58,775 nucleotides of DNA from an uncultured Bacilli bacterium. Lineage in GTDB: Bacteria > Bacillota_I > Bacilli_A > RF39 > UBA660. The notes under the pieces were generated by a model. It ran no database searches and was not told the origin of the DNA. It saw only the letters and a program-made list of their open reading frames with translations. The DNA lies in assembly GCA_947632345.1 (NCBI GenBank), contig CANROW010000004.1, positions 1 through 58,775 on the forward strand, given 5' to 3'. The position numbers were made by a program, and so were the translations under genes. Below, one piece after another: positions 31,602 to 40,197 of this stretch (positions within the stretch are counted from its first letter, which is position 1; every line of letters starts with the position of its first letter).

Positions 31602-32622
31602 CCTCTCTTTCCATATCAAATAATGTATTTTGATAAGTCATATTGACTTGCCGATATCCTTTTTCGGTAACGACTCTTCCTCTTGGAGTGCGTTTCAAGA
31701 AACCACATTGTAACAAATATGGTTCATAAACATCCTCAATCGTCGTTGCTTCTTCACCGATAACACTCGCAATGGCTTCAAGTCCAACTGGTCCCCCATT
31801 AAATTTTTCAATGATACCTCGAAGTAATTGATGGTCTGTTTCATCAAGACCGGCCTCATCAACTTTTAAACGTTTGAGGGCTTTCTTAGTAACCGCTAAA
31901 TTGATGGTATCATCACCATCAACTAAAGCAAAGTCACGAACGCGGCGGAAGAGACGATTGGCAATACGTGGTGTTCCTCTACTACGACTAGCTAGTTCAA
32001 AGGAAGCATCTTCATCAATTGGCATTCCTAAAACCCGCGAAGTCCTCTTAATTATTTCCTGCAACTCATCAGTCGTATAATATTGGAGTTTCGCAATTAT
32101 ACCGAAACGATCACGAAGAGGTGAAGTCAAATCCCCAGCCCTCGTCGTTGCTCCAACCAATGTAAATGGTGGTAAATTGATGCGCAAGTTACGGCTATTA
32201 CCTTCACCACCAACGATGATATCCAAAGTGAAATCTTCCATAGCGGGATATAGAATTTCTTCGACAAAACTAGGAAGACGATGAATCTCATCGATGAAGA
32301 GCACATCTCCCGGTTCAAGGGAAGACAAAATAGCAGCTAAGTCACCACTTTTTTCAATACTTGGTCCACTGGCCGTCTTAATGTTACTCCCAAGCTCATT
32401 AGCAATAATATAGGCAAGAGTTGTCTTACCTAAACCTGGTGGTCCATATAAAAGAACGTGATCAAGTGGTTCATCACGCATTTTTGCTGCTTCGATAAAA
32501 ACACCAATATTCTCTTTTACATCTTTTTGACCAATATAATCACTGAGAAGTTCAGGGCGAATTGATTCTTCAAATTCATCACCTTTTAATTCTTCACTTG
32601 TCACGATTCTTTCACTACTCAT
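31594..32622 (-). CDS. ruvB: Holliday junction helicase RuvB
   Basis: [47 protein letters not shown]. Confidence 0.98.
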   Translation of the reverse strand: MSSERIVTSEELKGDEFEESIRPELLSDYIGQKDVKENIGVFIEAAKMRDEPLDHVLLYGPPGLGKTTLAYIIANELGSNIKTASGPSIEKSGDLAAILSSLEPGDVLFIDEIHRLPSFVEEILYPAMEDFTLDIIVGGEGNSRNLRINLPPFTLVGATTRAGDLTSPLRDRFGIIAKLQYYTTDELQEIIKRTSRVLGMPIDEDASFELASRSRGTPRIANRLFRRVRDFALVDGDDTINLAVTKKALKRLKVDEAGLDETDHQLLRGIIEKFNGGPVGLEAIASVIGEEATTIEDVYEPYLLQCGFLKRTPRGRVVTEKGYRQVNMTYQNTLFDMEREDD

Positions 32623-32638
32623 GAAATACACCTACTTT

Positions 32639-33211
32639 CTAGTTATTTTTACTAGTTATATAATCATATATTTCTAACCAATTATCAACTCTTTTGAAAT
32701 CATGATTATCACGATTGTAAACCGTATCAAATAATAATACTTCGACACCCTTTTCACTAACTTTCGTGCAATTTTTGACATTATCATCAATAAATAAATC
32801 AAAATCTAATAAATCAGCATAATCACTCTTGCGTTTATCCCCAGCAATTATCAAATCATATTCGATATTATTCTTATTTAGCCACGTCTCAGTTAGCTTA
32901 TAACAATCTTCGATATAATCACCATCACGAGTCGTTATAAAGATGATATAATGACCATCTTGGCGCAATCTTTTGATGACATCAGGTACGTGTTCTTTGA
33001 CCTCAACATTCTCTAAAACTTCTACCATATACGTCTCAAAAAAATGAAGACGATCATTTTCATCCCAGTCATACATACCATTGAACTTATAACAATTTTT
33101 ATCAATGATTCCATGGCCCTCTTTGTACAATTTATCATACTTATCAGCATAAACTTCTAATAATTGATTAGTATTCGCAATCGTATCATCTATGTCAATA
33201 GCAATTCGCAT
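32639..33211 (-). CDS. 5'-(deoxy)nucleotidase-like HAD hydrolase (NT5C family)
   Basis: MRIAIDIDDTIANTNQLLEVY, FITTR, FIDDNVKNC. Confidence 0.8.
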   Translation of the reverse strand: MRIAIDIDDTIANTNQLLEVYADKYDKLYKEGHGIIDKNCYKFNGMYDWDENDRLHFFETYMVEVLENVEVKEHVPDVIKRLRQDGHYIIFITTRDGDYIEDCYKLTETWLNKNNIEYDLIIAGDKRKSDYADLLDFDLFIDDNVKNCTKVSEKGVEVLLFDTVYNRDNHDFKRVDNWLEIYDYITSKNN

Positions 33212-33218
33212 AACTCAC

Positions 33219-33776
33219 CTACTTCAACAATAATTTTAACGCTTCTTTAACTTGATCTTCAATGCTCAAAGAATTGTCAACTTTGCCAATGATTCCTTTA
33301 ATTTCTTTATCTTTATAACCGAGACCTTTTAATACTTCAATTAACTCATCACTTGAATTATCGACAAAGTCAGCACTGATTTGCATATTCAATTTTCCTT
33401 TTAAATCGAGAATGATCTGTTTAGCAACCTTTTCCCCAATCTTTGGAAATTTTTTCAAATATAAAATATTCTCACGCTCAATCGCATCCACTATACCACT
33501 GATAGAACCTGTAGCCAATATTGGAAGAGCCATTTTACAACCGAGTCCTTTAACACTGATAAGTTTTAAAAATAAATCTTTTTCTTCTTGTGTTTTAAAC
33601 CCATATAAACTATTTTCATCTTCTCTGATCAATTGGTATACATATACTTTGTATTCTTCCCCTTCATTAAATGCATAAGGATTAGGTGTATAAACCTGAT
33701 ATCCAATACCATTATTATCTATAACTATATAACTTCCTGTTATTTCTTCAATCTTTCCAAATATATAATTGTACAT
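33219..33776 (-). CDS. ruvA: Holliday junction DNA helicase RuvA
   Basis: MYNYIFGKIEEITGSYIVIDNNGIGYQVYTP, HhH VKGLGCKMALPIL and FPKIGEKVAKQIILDLK. Confidence 0.95.
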   Translation of the reverse strand: MYNYIFGKIEEITGSYIVIDNNGIGYQVYTPNPYAFNEGEEYKVYVYQLIREDENSLYGFKTQEEKDLFLKLISVKGLGCKMALPILATGSISGIVDAIERENILYLKKFPKIGEKVAKQIILDLKGKLNMQISADFVDNSSDELIEVLKGLGYKDKEIKGIIGKVDNSLSIEDQVKEALKLLLK

Positions 33777-33865
33777 AACTACCTCCTCTACCATTATATA
33801 ATAAAGAACGGCAAATGAAAATAAAAAGAGTTGAATAGTCTAAACTAATTTTGGCATTATTACAT

Positions 33866-33898
33866 AAAAAAGATATATAGTTTTCTTTCTATATATCT
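33866..33898 (-). terminator. Rho-independent terminator downstream of the giant-protein/pseudo-ProA cassette
   Basis: Minus AGATATATAGAAAGAAAACTATATATCTTTTTTT. Confidence 0.75.
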
Positions 33899-33945
33899 CA
33901 TTTATCTTTGTCGATATAATCATTTTTTTCTATTTAAATTTATGG

Positions 33946-34974
33946 TTATTCCTCTTCATTTAAACTGATATTTTCACTATTACCATCTAATTTAAAACTG
34001 AATGGATATATTATAATCTTTTCATTAATAAGATCTTCTTGTTTGATATCAATTATTCTTTCAATAGTTGGACTGGTATTGACTGTTACTATTTTTGATT
34101 TTACTTCTCTTACAAATTTGGATGCATTTTCTGGTGAAGAAGTAAATATAGCCGAACTATAACCACTACCATTATAATTGATTTGCGCTATGGCTTCATC
34201 AATATCACTTACCATTATAGCTTTATAATCATCTAATTTGGTATCATTTATATCATCATTAATATATAGTTGAAGGTTTAATCCCGAATTTATTATTTTA
34301 TCTATAAATTCTAGATGGAAAGTATCTTCAATATATAAATCAAAATTTTCAGATCCACTAATAAGGGTTTTATTTTTTGATTTATTTAAAATGCGCTTTT
34401 GTAAATTATGATCACCAATACAAACAACCAAATCGATATTAGCAAAATTTGATAATAATTCATCAAAATTTTCAGATATATATATTTGTACTAAATATTT
34501 AGATATATTAAATTGTTCTAAAACGCTTTGGATTATTTGAATTAATAATTGATTAGTTCCAAACATAAAACCTTGATTTGAAAAAATCGTTGTATTTCCT
34601 GCCATTAAATTTCTAATTGCCATTTCAATCATTATATATGGATTACCATCAGTAATTACTACTACATTTCCATAATCCATTACTTGCGTTCCATATATTA
34701 TCTTTTTTTCTTCATCTCTTTGGGAAAGAGTTACACCACCATATAATAATTTTTCCTTTTCTAAATTAGAAAATATATTATTAATAATACTAAAATCTAA
34801 TACGAAGCCATTATTATTTTTTTTATCTATTTCATTGGCAAACCTAATTGTTTCTCTATTACTTTCCAAAGCTTTTTTTATTTGATTTATTATAGGCTTT
34901 ATACTTTTACTCAACATATCTTTATTTACTTGTAAAGATTTTGTTATGATAGCACTAATATCATTATCTGGCAT
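33946..34974 (-). CDS. ProA-like aldehyde-dehydrogenase-fold protein lacking the catalytic Cys segment
   Basis: From ATG 34974 (SD AGAGGTG): ...YGNVVVITDGNPYIMIEMAIRNLMAGNTTIF..., NIDLVVCIGDHNLQKRILNKSKNKTLISGSENFDLYIED, DIDEAIAQINYNGSGYSSAIFTSSPENASKFVREVKSKIVTVNTSP: co-linear with ProA, but no Cys at the QRPSTCNTVE position. Confidence 0.7.
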   Translation of the reverse strand: MPDNDISAIITKSLQVNKDMLSKSIKPIINQIKKALESNRETIRFANEIDKKNNNGFVLDFSIINNIFSNLEKEKLLYGGVTLSQRDEEKKIIYGTQVMDYGNVVVITDGNPYIMIEMAIRNLMAGNTTIFSNQGFMFGTNQLLIQIIQSVLEQFNISKYLVQIYISENFDELLSNFANIDLVVCIGDHNLQKRILNKSKNKTLISGSENFDLYIEDTFHLEFIDKIINSGLNLQLYINDDINDTKLDDYKAIMVSDIDEAIAQINYNGSGYSSAIFTSSPENASKFVREVKSKIVTVNTSPTIERIIDIKQEDLINEKIIIYPFSFKLDGNSENISLNEEE

Positions 34975-37900
34975 GGCCAACACCTCTTTCCTTATCCATT
35001 TCATCTGTTAATCCTCTTACTTTGGCATATATTTTTTGTTGCTTTTTATTAAAAGGAGATATATCAATGTTTTTATCACCAGCTATTTGATCTAACGCTA
35101 AACGCATTTGCATTATGACTTGATTCTCAATATCTAATTGTTGTTGTCCATTATCAACTTTTGTGTTAAATAATAAATCGCCAATTTTTAGTTTATTATT
35201 ATTAATATCATATATGATAGCAAAGTTAGGATGCATTATTATTCTAGTTGTTTTAGGATTTAAGTAATAATTTTCGGCAATTTCAGTTACAAGATGCTCT
35301 GAGTCTATGTGATCTTCGCCAGAAATTTCTAAATGACTTGAATTACCTTTGGTTACTAATTCCAATCTTTCTAAGGCCAACAAATTTTTTCCGGTGAAAT
35401 TATCATCAGTATATTGAATATACGTATCGTTGTGGACTGGTAGTGTTTCACCTTCATACTTTTTTCTATCATTTCTTTCTTCTAAAATATATTGCGTAGT
35501 AGAATCACTAGTATATAATCCTCTAGATAATTTTACGGGAGCTCCAAAAGGTAATGGTCTTGAAACGGTACCCTTATCAACTACAGAATTTTGTTTTAAT
35601 GATTCTGCAATATCGTTATATCCTAAACCAACAGTTATTTTTCCTAATCTTAAACCATCATATTGTTCTTGAGTTATTTTACCGCTTTCAAGAAGTTCTC
35701 TATAGACTTTTTCATCCGCTTCAATTAAATCATGTGCTGCTTGTTTATATATTTCAAAAACTTCATCAGTAAATCCTTTTCTACCTAATTCCGGATGTTC
35801 TTTATCGGCTCTTGAAAATGCTTTATCAGGTATTTCAATATTATCAAAGCACAATACATCTTTATTCCTCCATACCCAACTCTGAGCAACGATATTTCCT
35901 TGTTCATCTTTTATAACAAAAACACGACCGTTTTTATCAACCATACTATGCTCCATACAAACTTCAGCACAATTGTTTAATTCTTGACAACAATCAGTTA
36001 GAGTTCCAATCGCCATAGCCAGTGGATCATCCAATCTTAAGATTTCATAAGTATATATACCACTTGTTTTTTCGGCACTCTTTTCAATCCTTGGAATACT
36101 ACTAAATGTTCTTTGTTTGCCATAATTATAAATTTGTTGTAACGTATTAAAATCTGTTTGACTATATCCTGCAATTGCTGATATTTCAGCAACTCTTTCA
36201 TTACCGACATTAACAGATGCAAATTTATTGGTTTGGACAAAACTCACAGCTAAATCCAAAGTAAGTCCTCTATTACTATTCATAGTTCTTATATCAGAAA
36301 ATTGTCTTTGTATACTCGAAACATAACTGACATATTCTGGATTTTTTAAAATCATATCCATATTCTTCAATAAAAATTCGCGGAAATCAGGATCATATTT
36401 TAATTCAAATCCACCAAATAATTGATGGGCTTTTTCTGGGGTAAGAATAGGAATGTCTCTAAATTTGTCTAACATACCTCTAATAACCTGTGCTGATTTA
36501 GGACAACTTTGGGGATTAATAGTTAAAGTATAAGATCCATTTCCATTTTGTCTATATATTTGCGTTAAGATTTCTTTTGAAAAATCTACATCAACATTTT
36601 CTTGTTTTAATGCTTCTAACAGATTTAGCAAAGATTGAGTATCTAACAAATTCATAAATGATGAAGCCTTTTTAATGTATTCAATCATTTCTTGATAGGC
36701 TTTTTCAAACTCAGAACTAGATAAAGAATCTCTTGTGGCACGAATTTCACCATATTTACTATCTAAATAATCTTTTGAGTTAGCAACAAAAAATGTATAT
36801 TTTTGACTATACACATCAATTTCATCATCTAGTTGTTTCAATATATATGCTTGGCTTGAATCAATTTTTTTAGGTAGCTCAGTTAATAAATCTAATAATT
36901 TTTTAATCCCTCTTTGATCTTGATCAAAAGCACCAAATGAATACGCCAGTTTTAACATGGCATCTCTTGCTTCTGGATTTTTAGAAAAACTTTGAATTCG
37001 CATTAAATTATTCCAATTGGTTCCCGATGCCAAAAATTTATCTGCTTCGTCAATGCTAAAGTTTTGCATTACAACAAAGTCGGGAATAAATTTGCCACCA
37101 GTTTTATCATACCAACTTTTCATCAAATCAACTTGATGAGCTTTCATCATTTCTATAACGGTTTCCGCTCTATCAATTCCAAGTTTTATTGCATTTTTTT
37201 CACCGAACACTTCTATAAAGTTAATTAGGTCTAGTCTTAAATCAGTATTTCTAAGTAATGAAGTGATTAAAGCTTTATCTTTCAAATATGGTAACCATTC
37301 TTTATGAGCTTGTAATATTGCAAATGTCAAAGGAGATTTGTATTTATAAAAGTAGCTTTTTAATTCTTCTGGGGCATCATCATTTAAAAATAGTTCAGGA
37401 TGACTCTCTCTTAAAAATCTAGGAGCATCATCTGGGCGATAATCAATACAACCTAATTTACTTTCCCTAATTATGATTTTTTCAATCCTTTTTGATATTT
37501 CTTCAAATGTTAAACCATCTAAATTTTTATTACCTAAATCCATATATTTTCCATTTTTTATAGTAATATCTCGATTCAAATGTTGTACAATTCCATTCAA
37601 ATATCTACCATATACAGAACATAATTGTAAAAATTTTTCATTGCCAAACACTTCTAGTAGTTCTAAATCACTATAATATTTATGACTTCCGATAGTATCT
37701 AGTATTATTCGCCCATCAGAATGATTACCATCTTTATTACCAAAAGCAATAAATAAGTTCTTATCTTTAAGAATTGGTATTAATTCGGGATATTTTTGTA
37801 TATCATCAAAATTTAAGTTTCTACTGTAAAATGCCTCAGTTAATCTTTGTCGCTCTTCTCGAGGAATACTTGTTAATTCATAAAAATTTACGAATATTTC

Positions 37901-39823
37901 GGGATATTCTCTTACCATATCTGGAACACTAGATAAATAAGAATAATTCATTTTTCCATTTATTATTTTATTATAAATAGAGCTTTTTAAAGATTTTTCT
38001 ATAGCTTGTTCATCTTCAATTTCATTATGAAGACTGGATATAGTGATATCAGAAAGTATATTTCCATATTTAGAAATTAATTTTAATAATTTTAAATTAC
38101 CAAACCTTGAAACATACTCATCTATAAAATTGACAGAAGTTGGCATTACGTATCCTCGCGCATCCATTAATCCTGGTATATTTAAATTTATATTTACATT
38201 TAAAATATTAGATAAATTTTTATCAATTAAATAAGGGATATATCTCTTTTGTAAAAATAAAAAATCTGGATTAATTCTATTTTTATAGAAAGCATTTTTT
38301 AGGTCATTTGGAGCATCAAAATCTATAAATATTTCTGGATGAGCATTCCTAAATTCGCCCCGAAGCCAATCATAATTGGGATAATTTGGGAAATCCCCAA
38401 AAAATTTATCTTTTTTCATAATATCTAAACATTTAGCTAATTGATCTAAAAATTCTTCATAAGATGAATCACCATTTTTAAAGTCTATTCCTATCTTAAC
38501 TAATGACTTTGGAGTGTGCTTGTGAAAAAAGAGACTAAATGCTGTAAACATTTCTAATTCTGAAGACCACGAATAACCTTTATGAGTAAAAAATCCGGTT
38601 TCTTGTTCAAATCTTTTGATATAATCTATATCAAGTGTCTCTAAAACTCTTCTTTCATCTTGATCAAGTACAAAAACAGAATCATTATATTCTAATAAAT
38701 CCTTTGGATACCTTAATCTATCTACAAATTTAAAATTCATAGATGATAACCAATCTGGCACATTATAAATTGTTTGACCATCCCTTACAACTTTAAATTG
38801 GTCTGGCAGACCACTATGTATAAAATATTTTTTAATGGCATCACTAAAAGCACGATCCAAATCTTTACCCTTTTTTAGGAAGGGAGGATATGAATAAAAG
38901 TCTTTTTCCTGTGCTATATGCGCAAAGACATCAGGATGTTTCTTAAGTAACTCTTGAAATTTTCCCATTCCATAATTATCTCTAATAAATTGCGATATAT
39001 ATGTCCATTCCATAAAGTAATCTACTGGAATTTTTTCAAAGACATCAGGATAATCAATTAAATCCTGAATTTGTAACTGTTTGATAAAAAATCTTTCTTT
39101 TACTTCCTCTGGAATATCAACACCTACCAAAAAGATGTTGGGATTTTCTTTTATAAACATTTCTGGATAGTCATCTACTTTTATCCATCCAGTAGAATTG
39201 ATGATTTGTTTTCTGGCAAAATCAAAGCAAGTATTTTTCAATTCTGAAATTTCAACCGTTTTTATTCTTTCTAAAAATTCTTCGACAGATGGTGCATTTT
39301 TACCTTTTTCACCAGTCCAATGATTGTCATAACATATGGCGATCAATTTATTGACAGCATCATATTCTTCTGGCGAATATTTATATAATTCCACAATCTT
39401 ATCAATGCCAAATGTTTTTAATAACAATCCTTCATCGTCATTTTTTTCATAAATCATATGTTTTTTAAGCTTCTTATGCTTTATTTCATCTAATTGTTGA
39501 TTAGATAAAGATGCCAAGTCTTTAATAGTTAAAACTCCACTATAATATTTATCTTTAAATGCTTCACTGAATATATCACTTAAAAAGATGGATGAATTGG
39601 CTTTTATTGTCTCTTCATCAAAATCCCTCCAATTTAATCTTCTTCTAAGTTTTTCTAAATTTCTAACATTACATCCGCGAAAATTTCCGTCTCCAAAATA
39701 TGCTATTAAATCAAAATCAATATTAGCTCTAGTTTTCGAAAAATCGGCAATGTGAGTTTCATCTGAAAATATTCTAAAGCCTTTCCACGCTTCAAAGGGA
39801 ATATCACTTAAATCATAATTCAA
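34964..39823 (-). CDS. Giant helical-repeat protein with CC...C C-terminal domain; natural N-terminus frameshifted
   Basis: 1619 aa open frame, annotated start is TTG without an SD. Degenerate repeats (e.g. HPEIFIDFDAPNDLKNAFYKNRINPDF, YPEIFVNF..IPREERQRLTEAFYSRNLNFDDI, HPELFLNDDAPEELKSYFYKYKSPLTF). C-term DDPLAMAIGTLTDCCQELNNCAEVCMEHSM..FVIKDEQGNIVAQSWVWR. Confidence 0.8.
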   Translation of the reverse strand: MNYDLSDIPFEAWKGFRIFSDETHIADFSKTRANIDFDLIAYFGDGNFRGCNVRNLEKLRRRLNWRDFDEETIKANSSIFLSDIFSEAFKDKYYSGVLTIKDLASLSNQQLDEIKHKKLKKHMIYEKNDDEGLLLKTFGIDKIVELYKYSPEEYDAVNKLIAICYDNHWTGEKGKNAPSVEEFLERIKTVEISELKNTCFDFARKQIINSTGWIKVDDYPEMFIKENPNIFLVGVDIPEEVKERFFIKQLQIQDLIDYPDVFEKIPVDYFMEWTYISQFIRDNYGMGKFQELLKKHPDVFAHIAQEKDFYSYPPFLKKGKDLDRAFSDAIKKYFIHSGLPDQFKVVRDGQTIYNVPDWLSSMNFKFVDRLRYPKDLLEYNDSVFVLDQDERRVLETLDIDYIKRFEQETGFFTHKGYSWSSELEMFTAFSLFFHKHTPKSLVKIGIDFKNGDSSYEEFLDQLAKCLDIMKKDKFFGDFPNYPNYDWLRGEFRNAHPEIFIDFDAPNDLKNAFYKNRINPDFLFLQKRYIPYLIDKNLSNILNVNINLNIPGLMDARGYVMPTSVNFIDEYVSRFGNLKLLKLISKYGNILSDITISSLHNEIEDEQAIEKSLKSSIYNKIINGKMNYSYLSSVPDMVREYPEIFVNFYELTSIPREERQRLTEAFYSRNLNFDDIQKYPELIPILKDKNLFIAFGNKDGNHSDGRIILDTIGSHKYYSDLELLEVFGNEKFLQLCSVYGRYLNGIVQHLNRDITIKNGKYMDLGNKNLDGLTFEEISKRIEKIIIRESKLGCIDYRPDDAPRFLRESHPELFLNDDAPEELKSYFYKYKSPLTFAILQAHKEWLPYLKDKALITSLLRNTDLRLDLINFIEVFGEKNAIKLGIDRAETVIEMMKAHQVDLMKSWYDKTGGKFIPDFVVMQNFSIDEADKFLASGTNWNNLMRIQSFSKNPEARDAMLKLAYSFGAFDQDQRGIKKLLDLLTELPKKIDSSQAYILKQLDDEIDVYSQKYTFFVANSKDYLDSKYGEIRATRDSLSSSEFEKAYQEMIEYIKKASSFMNLLDTQSLLNLLEALKQENVDVDFSKEILTQIYRQNGNGSYTLTINPQSCPKSAQVIRGMLDKFRDIPILTPEKAHQLFGGFELKYDPDFREFLLKNMDMILKNPEYVSYVSSIQRQFSDIRTMNSNRGLTLDLAVSFVQTNKFASVNVGNERVAEISAIAGYSQTDFNTLQQIYNYGKQRTFSSIPRIEKSAEKTSGIYTYEILRLDDPLAMAIGTLTDCCQELNNCAEVCMEHSMVDKNGRVFVIKDEQGNIVAQSWVWRNKDVLCFDNIEIPDKAFSRADKEHPELGRKGFTDEVFEIYKQAAHDLIEADEKVYRELLESGKITQEQYDGLRLGKITVGLGYNDIAESLKQNSVVDKGTVSRPLPFGAPVKLSRGLYTSDSTTQYILEERNDRKKYEGETLPVHNDTYIQYTDDNFTGKNLLALERLELVTKGNSSHLEISGEDHIDSEHLVTEIAENYYLNPKTTRIIMHPNFAIIYDINNNKLKIGDLLFNTKVDNGQQQLDIENQVIMQMRLALDQIAGDKNIDISPFNKKQQKIYAKVRGLTDEMDKERGVGHAR

Positions 39824-39876
39824 TAAATGGTTTTGAATGGATAAATATTGTTCAGTAAATTTCTCAAATACCTCAT

Positions 39877-39984
39877 TTACATTGTAATTTTCATCATTTT
39901 TATGAAGCTCATCATATTCCGTATATTGCTTGCTAATTGATTTTTAATTTGCTCAAATTGTTCTAAAGACATTTTTTCAACCAT
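39877..39984 (-). CDS. Probable original N-terminus of the giant protein, in a different frame
   Basis: ATG 39984 MVEKMSLEQFEQIKNQ...; adding one A to the A5 tract at 39941-39945 continues as ...FEQIKKSISKQYTEYDELHKNDENYNVNEVFEKFTEQYLSIQNHLLNYDLSDIPFEAW. Confidence 0.6.
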   Translation of the reverse strand: MVEKMSLEQFEQIKNQLASNIRNMMSFIKMMKITM

Positions 39985-40159
39985 ATAGAAGACCATCCCT
40001 TTTTTCTCAAATCTACTGCATATAATAACATATTTTTCATAAATTTCAATTTTATTATAGCTTTTTTGGATAGTTTTCCAAATAAAAGTAAAAACATTAC
40101 AAGACAAAGATAATTATGATTATTAAGATATTATAAAATACAAAAGAAATTTAAAGCAT

Positions 40160-40185
40160 CATAAAAGAATGACTTGCGTCATCCT
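40160..40185 (-). terminator. Terminator downstream of smc
   Basis: Minus GATGACGCAAGTCATTCTTTT. Confidence 0.6.
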
Positions 40186-40197
40186 CTATGATTGAAT

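Noticed and set aside
35430-38234. Short ORFs on both strands inside the giant gene (e.g. 35430..35672 +, 36037..36240 -, 37473..37676 +)
   Set aside because: AT-rich shadow frames of the 1619-aa ORF; translations look random.
39940-39947. Programmed -1 ribosomal frameshift at TTAAAAATC
   Set aside because: The 0-frame codons ATT AAA AAT do not form a good X_XXY_YYZ slippery heptamer; loss of one A or transcriptional slippage is simpler.
40006-40049. Sigma-A promoter for the giant cassette (TTGAAA ... ATTATA/TTATAT)
   Set aside because: AT-rich background makes such matches common; the -10 is imperfect. Kept only as a possibility.
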